Positions 55,552 through 61,190 of a stretch of DNA of 61,190 nt are shown piece by piece (position 1 is the stretch's first letter; every line of letters starts with the position of its first letter). The stretch comes from Myxococcales bacterium (lineage in GTDB: Bacteria; Myxococcota_A; Polyangia; Haliangiales; Haliangiaceae). Position numbers and translations under genes: made by a program. Location: positions 1-61,190 of the forward strand of contig WYBA01000079.1 of NCBI GenBank assembly GCA_011526095.1, written 5' to 3'. The notes below the pieces were generated by a model. That model saw nothing but the letters and a program-made list of their open reading frames with translations. It was not told where the DNA came from and did not search any database.

Positions 55552-56666
55552 TGCGAGGCGCGCTACCGGCGGGCGCCGGGCTGGGCTGGCGCCCGGCGAC
55601 GGCGTGGCTGATCGACCAGCGGCCCGGCCTCCGGCTGACCGAGGTCATCGCCGAGAACGTCGATCCGGCGCGGCCCCCGGCCGCGCTCGCGACGCTGCGC
55701 GCGCGCGGCACGGTCGTCATCCCGCACGGCGTGTCGCTCGGGCTCGGGGGGATCGAGCCGCCGGATCCGGCGCGGCTGCGCCGGCTGCGCGACGTCGCGC
55801 GCGCGCTCGACGCGCCGCTGGTGTCGGAGCACCTCGCGCTGGTCCGCGCCGGCGGGGTCGAGGCCGGGCACCTGCTGCCGGTGCCGCGGACGCGCGCGCA
55901 CCTGGCGCGCGTGGTCGACCACGTCCGGCGCGCCCAGGACGCGGTGGGCGTGCCGCTGGTGATCGAGAACATCGCGGCGCCGCTGCGCTGGCCCGACGAC
56001 GAGCTGCCGGAGGCGGCGTTCGTCGCCGAGGTGATCGAGCGCGCCGACGTCGGGCTGCTGCTCGACGTCGCGAACCTCCACGCCAACCTGGTCAACGGCA
56101 CGTGCGAGGCCGCGAGCGCGGACGCCTACCTCGACCGGCTGCCGCTGGAGCGCATCGCGTACTGCCACGCCGCCGGCGGCGCGCGCCACGGCGCGTGGTG
56201 GCGCGACACCCACGCGCACCCCGTCGGTGCCGGCGCGCTCGACGTGCTCGCCGCGGTCGTGCGCCGTGTCGGCGCCGGCCGGCTGCCGGTGCTGCTCGAG
56301 CGCGACCACCGGTGGGGCACGCGCGCCGGGCTGGAGGCCGAGCTCGACGCGATCGCGCGCGTCGTCGCGGGCGACGCCGCCCCCGCGACGGACGGCGAGG
56401 TCGCGACGCACCGGCCGCGGCGCGCGCCGCTGGCCCCGATCGCCGGGCCGAGCGACCCCGCTGCGCTCGTCGCTGCGCTCGTCGCGAACGGCCCGCCGCC
56501 GCCGGGCTTCGACCCCGACGAGCTGGCCGAGGCGCGCGCGCTCCTGGCCGACAAGCGCGCGCGGGTCGCCGCCCACGCGCCCGCGGCGGCCGGCGCGACG
56601 CCGTGGTGGCGGCGGTGGGCGCGCCCGCGCCCGCCGGGCGTCACGCGCGGATCTTCTGCCGCGTGA
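55551..56666 (+). CDS. DUF692 / MNIO-family iron-dependent oxidase (MbnB/TglH/ChrH-like)
   Basis: This is a 371-residue TIM-barrel protein of the DUF692 (multinuclear non-haem iron oxidase) family. Characterised members oxidatively modify Cys residues of peptide substrates. Metal-site residues are visible: His59 (PHGVSLG), His94 (SEHLAL), Glu near 139 (IEN), the Asp/Asn/His of LLDVANLHANLVN (near 171), His near 206 (CHAAGG), Asp-x-His in RDTHAHPV and Glu/Asp in LLERDHRWG. The C-terminal 100 residues are Ala-rich, then basic. The ATG shares a base with the TIGR04222 stop, so the enzyme and its likely Cys-tail partner are co-translated. The last 26 bp overlap the convergent PDZ gene. The substrate is inferred, not shown. 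Confidence 0.88.
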   Translation: MRGALPAGAGLGWRPATAWLIDQRPGLRLTEVIAENVDPARPPAALATLRARGTVVIPHGVSLGLGGIEPPDPARLRRLRDVARALDAPLVSEHLALVRAGGVEAGHLLPVPRTRAHLARVVDHVRRAQDAVGVPLVIENIAAPLRWPDDELPEAAFVAEVIERADVGLLLDVANLHANLVNGTCEAASADAYLDRLPLERIAYCHAAGGARHGAWWRDTHAHPVGAGALDVLAAVVRRVGAGRLPVLLERDHRWGTRAGLEAELDAIARVVAGDAAPATDGEVATHRPRRAPLAPIAGPSDPAALVAALVANGPPPPGFDPDELAEARALLADKRARVAAHAPAAAGATPWWRRWARPRPPGVTRGSSAA

Positions 56667-58545
56667 CCGCGACGTCGCGCGGCGCCGCGTCGCCGCGCTG
56701 GATCGTCAGCGTCACGACCGTGCCGACCGGCCCCCGGATGTGCTGGATCGCGCCCTCCATGCCGAGCGCGGTGACCGACGCGCCGTCGATCGCGAGCACC
56801 AGGTCGCCGGCGACGACGCCGGCGGCCTCGGCCCCGCCGCCGGGGATGACGCCCTCGACCCGCAGCACGTCGCCCGCGGCGGCGAGCTTGGCGCCGACGC
56901 CGGCGAGCTCGATCCGCGGCTCCTCGCCCGGCGCCAGCGGCGTCAGCTCGACCGTGACCGGCCCGACGCGGGCGCCGTCGGTGAGCTCGAGCGGCCCGAC
57001 GATCGCCAGGTGATGACCGTAGGCGCCCGCGGTCATCGATCGCCGGCCGGGCGCGATCCCGGCGAGCTCGAAGCTGCCGTCGGCGCGCGTGATCGCCGAG
57101 GTCACGACCGGCACCGCGGTCGAGCCGCCGTCGCCGCCGACCCCGCCCTCGACCGTCAGCTTGCCGTTGCCGAGCGGCGCGCGCGTCACGGCGTCGACGA
57201 GCGTGCCGATCAGCATCGCGCCCGCGCGCAAGGTCACGGTGAGCTCGGGCGGATCGGCCGCGGCGGTCGCGGCGAGCGGCGCTGACGGGGCGAAGCCGGC
57301 GGCCTGGGCGACGACCTCGTAGCTGCCCGCGGCCAGCCCCTCGAGCACGAACCGGCCATCGGCGTCGAACACCGACACGACCGCGACGGCGCGCGTGACC
57401 AGCCCGGCGCGCTGCTGCGCGATCACGGTGGGCGCGGGCACGACCGCGCCCGACGGATCGACGACGCGCCCGACGATCCGCGCGCCCGCGGCGAGCCGGA
57501 CCACGACGTCGGTCGCGCCGGCCTCGGCGGTCACGGTGGCCGCGGCCAGACCGTCGGCGCGCGCGCCGATGACGTGCGGCCCCGGGTCGAGGCCGGCGAC
57601 GACGAACGCGCCGTCGGCGTCGGTCATCGCCTCGCCGGTGGCGGCGAGCTCGCCGGGGCCGGTCGCGATGACGCGCGCGCCGCCGACCGGCGCGCCGTCG
57701 GGGTCGACGACGCGCCCGGAGATCGCTTGCGCCACCGCCGCCGCGCCGCCGCGCGCGCCGAGCGTGATCACCAGCTCGCGCGTCGTCTGCGCGCCGGCGC
57801 CGAGGCGCGCGCGCCCGGGCGCGAACCCCGCCGCGCGCGCCTCGAGCAGCGCGTCGTCGGGCGCGTGGAAGTCGAAGCCGCCGTCGGCGCCCGCGGTGTA
57901 CGTGTCGGCGATCGGCGCGGCGGCGCGCTCGCCGCGGTCGGCGTCGAGCAGCACGACCGTCGCGCCCGGCACCGGCGCGCCGTCGGGGTCGACGACCCAG
58001 CCACGGTAGGTCAGCGCCGGGACGAGGTAGACGACGACGCCGTCGATCCGCACGCCAGCGCGCGCCACGACCTCGAGCGGGCTGGCGTCGGGGTCCGGCG
58101 CCCACGGCAGGAACCCGGCGGCGAGCGCGGACACGACGCGGTAGCGCCCGGCGGCGGCGGGGCGCGCGACGAACCGGCCGTCCGCGGCGGTCACGAAGCT
58201 CGCGGCCGCGCCGCCGCCGGCGGGCGCGAGCGTGACCTCGGCCCCGGCGACCGGCGCGCCGTCGCCCCAGCTCAGGACGCGGCCGGCCAGCTCGCCGGCC
58301 GGCGCGTCGGGCGCGGCGACGACGGTGGCGGGCGACAGGGCGATCGGCCCGGAGACGTCGACCGGCGGCGCGGCCGGCGCAGGGGCCGGCGCGGGCGCGG
58401 TGGGGCGCGGCGGCGCCACCCGCGACGCGCCGTCGCCGGGCGACGGCGACAGCGACGGCGACGCGACCGGCCACAGCCACGCGGCCACGGCGACGCCGAG
58501 CGCGAACGTGACGAGCACGATCAACAGGTTCCGCGGCCGGGTCAT
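56641..58545 (-). CDS. Carboxypeptidase-regulatory-like repeats with C-terminal PDZ domain
   Basis: This is a 634-residue exported or membrane-anchored protein. One N-terminal helix (LLIVLVTFALGVAVAAWLW) precedes a Pro/Ala linker. It is followed by about five CarboxypepD_reg/transthyretin-like repeats (GRVLSWGDGAPVAGAEVTL, GWVVDPDGAPVPGATVVLL, GRVVDPDGAPVGGARVIA, GRVVDPSGAVVPAPTVIA, GTLVDAVTRAPLGNGKL), and then a PDZ domain from about 545 to 630 (VIPGGGAEAAGVVAGDLVLAIDG). No protease domain is present. It could hold or present an extracytoplasmic partner. ATG 58545 has TATACC 6 nt upstream. The 3' end overlaps the MNIO gene by 26 bp. Confidence 0.8.
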   Translation of the reverse strand: MTRPRNLLIVLVTFALGVAVAAWLWPVASPSLSPSPGDGASRVAPPRPTAPAPAPAPAAPPVDVSGPIALSPATVVAAPDAPAGELAGRVLSWGDGAPVAGAEVTLAPAGGGAAASFVTAADGRFVARPAAAGRYRVVSALAAGFLPWAPDPDASPLEVVARAGVRIDGVVVYLVPALTYRGWVVDPDGAPVPGATVVLLDADRGERAAAPIADTYTAGADGGFDFHAPDDALLEARAAGFAPGRARLGAGAQTTRELVITLGARGGAAAVAQAISGRVVDPDGAPVGGARVIATGPGELAATGEAMTDADGAFVVAGLDPGPHVIGARADGLAAATVTAEAGATDVVVRLAAGARIVGRVVDPSGAVVPAPTVIAQQRAGLVTRAVAVVSVFDADGRFVLEGLAAGSYEVVAQAAGFAPSAPLAATAAADPPELTVTLRAGAMLIGTLVDAVTRAPLGNGKLTVEGGVGGDGGSTAVPVVTSAITRADGSFELAGIAPGRRSMTAGAYGHHLAIVGPLELTDGARVGPVTVELTPLAPGEEPRIELAGVGAKLAAAGDVLRVEGVIPGGGAEAAGVVAGDLVLAIDGASVTALGMEGAIQHIRGPVGTVVTLTIQRGDAAPRDVAVTRQKIRA

Positions 58546-58551
58546 CGCCGA

Positions 58552-58559
58552 GGTATACC
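58552..58559. promoter_or_regulatory. Palindromic bidirectional -10 (GGTATACC)
   Basis: The palindrome GGTATACC reads TATACC on both strands. It lies 6 nt before ATG 58545 (minus) and 9 nt before GTG 58569 (plus). The whole divergent intergenic region is only 23 bp, so both promoters must overlap here. Confidence 0.5.
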
Positions 58560-58568
58560 TGCCCGGTC

Positions 58569-58928
58569 GTGGTCACATTCCTCGGCACCCTCGCGATCGT
58601 CGCCGTGTTCGTCGGCGTCGGGCTGCTGATCGACCGGCGATGGTCGGTCCTGCCGCGCAAGGAGGAGCTGATCGAGGCCGGACGGAAGAAGCCGCTCGGC
58701 TCGGACCACGAGGTCGGCCTCGCGCCGGCGACGGCGCTGGCGTGCGAGCCGTCCCGGCTCCCGAAGGTGATCGCGCAGCAGCGGTGCGCGTGCAAGGCGC
58801 GCGCGATGGAGCGGGTGAGCGAGGACGACGTCCGCTACGCGGACCGGACGCTCCGGGCGGTCAAGCTGCGGTGCGCGCGGTGCGGCGCGCACCGACACCT
58901 GTACTTCGAGCTGCGGCCGACGAGCTGA
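58569..58928 (+). CDS. Small membrane-anchored Cys-rich (zinc-ribbon-like) protein
   Basis: This is a 119-residue protein. An N-terminal transmembrane helix (LGTLAIVAVFVGVGLLI) is followed by a basic stretch and a C-terminal cytoplasmic part. That part contains CACK (CxC) near 73-75 and LRCARCGAHRHLYFEL (CxxC near 102-105), enough for a four-Cys zinc site. The family is unknown. GTG 58569 is the only start that includes the whole helix; it is nearly leaderless. Confidence 0.6.
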   Translation: MVTFLGTLAIVAVFVGVGLLIDRRWSVLPRKEELIEAGRKKPLGSDHEVGLAPATALACEPSRLPKVIAQQRCACKARAMERVSEDDVRYADRTLRAVKLRCARCGAHRHLYFELRPTS

Positions 58929-58945
58929 CCGGACGCGCGGCCCCG

Positions 58946-59470
58946 CTACGTCGCGTTGCCGGTGACCGGGTCGTGGCTGTGCCAGCCGACGGCGGGCTTG
59001 CCCTGCTTGTCGATGTAGTCGCCCCACAGCATGTCGGTGTGGTTCTGCGGGATGCCGGTGGCGTCGAACGTCATGTGGTAGCCCTCGACGGTGCCGTGCG
59101 GCGACACCGCGATCTCGGCGCCCGGGGCGGGCGCGCCGCCGATGTAGATGTTGAGCACGACCGTGCCGCCGCCGGGCGCGGGCACGCTGATCGCGGTCGC
59201 GCCGTCGGGCTGGGTCATCAGCGCCGCGGCGGGCGGCGCCGATGGCGCGAACGCCGCGGGCGGCGGCGGGATGTGTGGCGGCTGCTCGCCGGGCCGGTAG
59301 TGGCCCGCCGGCATCGCCGACGCGGGCGCTGACGCCGGCGACACCGCCAGCCGCTTGCGCAGCTCGGCGACGCGCTCGGGCGGGACGGCGTGGCGCGCGA
59401 GGACCTCGAGCGGGAGCTCGTAGAGCCGGCCATCGGGCCCCTCGAACACGAACGGTGGCTTGGTGCTCAT
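58946..59470 (-). CDS. Unknown 174-aa protein beside an ABC exporter
   Basis: No family is recognised. The N-terminus (FVFEGPDGRLYELPLEVLARHAV, then RVAELRKRL) is a short beta-hairpin plus helix that could serve as a recognition or leader region. A Pro/Ala-rich linker (about 45-85) leads to a C-terminal domain of about 85 residues (GGTVVLNIYIGG, HGTVEGYHMTFDATG, HTDMLWGDYIDKQGKP) with many His and no Cys. ATG 59470 lies 7 nt after the ABC exporter stop on the same strand, so the two are co-transcribed. An exported substrate or accessory protein of that transporter is possible. There is no signal peptide. Confidence 0.6.
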   Translation of the reverse strand: MSTKPPFVFEGPDGRLYELPLEVLARHAVPPERVAELRKRLAVSPASAPASAMPAGHYRPGEQPPHIPPPPAAFAPSAPPAAALMTQPDGATAISVPAPGGGTVVLNIYIGGAPAPGAEIAVSPHGTVEGYHMTFDATGIPQNHTDMLWGDYIDKQGKPAVGWHSHDPVTGNAT

Positions 59471-59477
59471 CGGTCTC

Positions 59478-61190
59478 TCATCCGGCGGTTCCTTGCTCGC
59501 GCTCGGCGCGCGACAGCAGCGAACGATACGCGGGGTTGCGGTCGGCGAGCTCGGCGTGCGTCCCCTGATCGACGATACGACCCGCGTCGAGGAACGCAAC
59601 CCGGTCGCACGCCAGCAGATCGGGGCGGTGGGTGACGAGCACGCACGTCCGCCCCGCCGCGGCGCGGCGCACGGCGGCGGCGAGCGACTCGGCCTGGGAC
59701 TGGGGCAGCCCGGCTTCCAGCTCGTCGATCAGCAGCACTTCCGGATCGGCGAGCAGCACGCGCGCCAGCTCGACGCGGCGGCGCTCCGAGCCCGACAGCG
59801 CGCCGCCGCCGGCGAGCCGCGCGTCGAGCCCGCCCGGCAGCCGCGCCACGACCTCGGTCAGCTCGGCGGCGGCGACGACGTCGGCGAGCCGCGCCGGATC
59901 GACCGCGCGGTCGTCGAGGACGAGGTTGTCGCGCAGCGAGCGATCGAACAGCGCCGGGTGCTGCTCGAGCATCGCGACCCGCCGGCGCAGCTCGTCGACG
60001 TCGAGCCCCGCGACGTCGGCGCCGCCGACGGTGACCACGCCCGCGGTCGGCTCGACCAGGCGCACCGCCATGCGCAGCAGGGTGCTCTTGCCCGAGCCGC
60101 CCGCGCCGACGATCGCCACGACCTGCCCGCGCGCGATCTCGAGATCGACGCCGTCGAGCACGACGCGGTCGCCGAGCCGCCACCGCACGCCGGCGAACGC
60201 CACCGCGGGCGCCGCCGCGGCGTCGGCGGTCGCCCCCGTGGCGACGCCCGCACCCCGATCGATCACCGGCGCGTCGGCGAGCGCGTCCGCGACCAGCGCG
60301 ATCGCCGGCTGGCTGACCTTGTGGTTGGTCCACAACGAGCCGACGCCCGCGATCGACCGCTGCAGCATCAGCAGCGCGGGGATCATCACCGCCAGGCTGG
60401 CGCCGGCGAGGCCGAGCCCGCGCCACGCGACGACCAGCAGCGGCACCGCGAGCAGCACCAGCCCGCTCGACGCCGCGCCCGCCAGCCCGCTCCACGTCGC
60501 GACCTGCACCTCCGCCGCCGCCATCCGGTCGGCGATCGCGCCGACCCGGGCGCGCTGCGCCCCGCGCGCGCCCGCGAGCTGCAGCGTCGCGACGTGGTCG
60601 ATCGACTCGTTGACGCCGACGACGTAGGCCGAGGTCTCCGCCATCACGACGCGCTGCGCCGCCTCGCTCCGCCTCGCGGTGAACCACACGGCCGCGAGGT
60701 TGGCCACGACCAGCGCCGCCACGACGCCGACCACCACCAGCGCCGCCGCGGCGCCCGAGGCGCCGCGCGCCATCGCCTCGCCCAGCGCCTGCGACCAGAT
60801 CACGATCGCGCTCGCGACGCCGACCGCCGCGGGGATCGTGCCGACCGCGTACGCGGCGACGACGCGCCCCTGCGCGAGCAGCGCGTTCTTGACGTGCGCG
60901 GCGCGCCCGGCGTCGCGCAGCCAGTCGGGCGGCCGCGCCAGCGCGCGCGCGAGCAGCGCGTCGCGCACGTCGAGCAGCGCGCGCGACATCAGCGCCGCGG
61001 CGTGGCGGGTCGCGACCAGCGCGAGCGCGAACGCCAGCGCGCCCGCGACGACGAGCGCGGCGAGCAGCGCGGTCAGCGACGGCGCTGCGCCGAGGACGAG
61101 CGCGAGCTCGGCGGGCACCGGCGGCGCGCCGGCGCCAGGCGCGGCCGCGCCGCCGTCCGCCATCGCGACGACCGCGGGGATCGCGCGCAC
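59478..61190 (-). CDS. ABC exporter, fused permease-ATPase (partial at window end)
   Basis: At least 570 residues of an exporter half-transporter are present, and the N-terminus is cut. Five transmembrane helices are visible where six are expected; the first lies beyond the window edge, and the GTG at 61190 need not be the true start. The ATPase domain (about 340-560) has Walker A GAGGSGKST, Q-loop LEQHPALF, signature LSGSE (usually LSGGQ), Walker B LLIDE and H-loop VTHRP. In LIDELEAGL the usual EP after Asp is changed (DEL). No C39 peptidase domain is in the visible part. Its co-transcribed neighbour is the 174-aa unknown protein, a candidate cargo. Confidence 0.85.
   Translation of the reverse strand: MRAIPAVVAMADGGAAAPGAGAPPVPAELALVLGAAPSLTALLAALVVAGALAFALALVATRHAAALMSRALLDVRDALLARALARPPDWLRDAGRAAHVKNALLAQGRVVAAYAVGTIPAAVGVASAIVIWSQALGEAMARGASGAAAALVVVGVVAALVVANLAAVWFTARRSEAAQRVVMAETSAYVVGVNESIDHVATLQLAGARGAQRARVGAIADRMAAAEVQVATWSGLAGAASSGLVLLAVPLLVVAWRGLGLAGASLAVMIPALLMLQRSIAGVGSLWTNHKVSQPAIALVADALADAPVIDRGAGVATGATADAAAAPAVAFAGVRWRLGDRVVLDGVDLEIARGQVVAIVGAGGSGKSTLLRMAVRLVEPTAGVVTVGGADVAGLDVDELRRRVAMLEQHPALFDRSLRDNLVLDDRAVDPARLADVVAAAELTEVVARLPGGLDARLAGGGALSGSERRRVELARVLLADPEVLLIDELEAGLPQSQAESLAAAVRRAAAGRTCVLVTHRPDLLACDRVAFLDAGRIVDQGTHAELADRNPAYRSLLSRAEREQGTAG

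Overview
The window is very GC-rich (roughly three quarters G+C). Its gene content fits a Myxococcota (deltaproteobacterial) genome, probably of the Nannocystineae/Kofleriaceae type. The signs are many secreted lipoproteins ending in -AxC boxes followed by Asp/Ala/Pro linkers, a Ser/Thr kinase with WD40 repeats, an FHA-type enhancer-binding protein, CotH, choice-of-anchor-B, FAS1, DUF5658 and TIGR04222 proteins. The lineage is inferred from gene content only. I saw no rRNA, tRNA, CRISPR array, transposase or phage gene.

Layout. 1-578: gene-free contig-end sequence, with homopolymers, a 94-bp direct repeat, an inverted repeat and a GGAGAC hexamer array. 579-11444 (minus): a partial Complex I operon transcribed nuoE-F-J-K-L-M-N with mostly overlapping junctions, followed by malQ. 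The usual G, H and I genes between F and J are absent. NuoJ, NuoL and NuoM carry non-canonical extensions. 11598-13687 (plus): an acyltransferase and two small lipoproteins. 13700-16683 (minus): a small RiPP-like (class I lanthipeptide-type leader) precursor, overlapped by an FHA-GAF-AAA+-Fis regulator, then an SDR oxidoreductase. Divergent from these is a WD40 Ser/Thr kinase (16842-20183). 20308-23981: a small exported protein coupled to a large secreted metzincin-like protein. 23985-31671 (minus): a beta-propeller lipoprotein with a CxxCH site, a STAND/AfsR-like regulator, a PH-like membrane protein and a GAF-PAS-GGDEF cyclase.

33460-41277 (plus): four genes joined by 4-nt overlaps encode transglutaminase-DUF2126, a second DUF2126, a circularly permuted ATP-grasp protein and an alpha-E protein, a predicted peptide-bond/amide-ligation system. 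41378-49257 holds small accessory genes: a truncated acyltransferase, a sirtuin, a nucleotidyltransferase with a small internally duplicated partner, Uma2, and several lipoproteins. 52045-56666 (plus) is the most interesting run: a class II GATase-like/transglutaminase fusion lacking the Cys2 nucleophile, then a coupled trio of a degenerate nucleotidyltransferase, a TIGR04222 membrane protein ending in a Cys/Gly tail, and a DUF692/MNIO oxidase. The last part holds a CarboxypepD_reg-PDZ protein, a small zinc-ribbon protein, and an ABC exporter (cut by the window end) with an adjacent 174-aa protein.

Many first genes of transcription units have a TANNNT-like -10 element only 6-7 nt before the start codon and no Shine-Dalgarno sequence, which suggests widespread leaderless transcription. 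Genes inside operons are mostly joined by ATGA, GTGA or TGATG overlaps.
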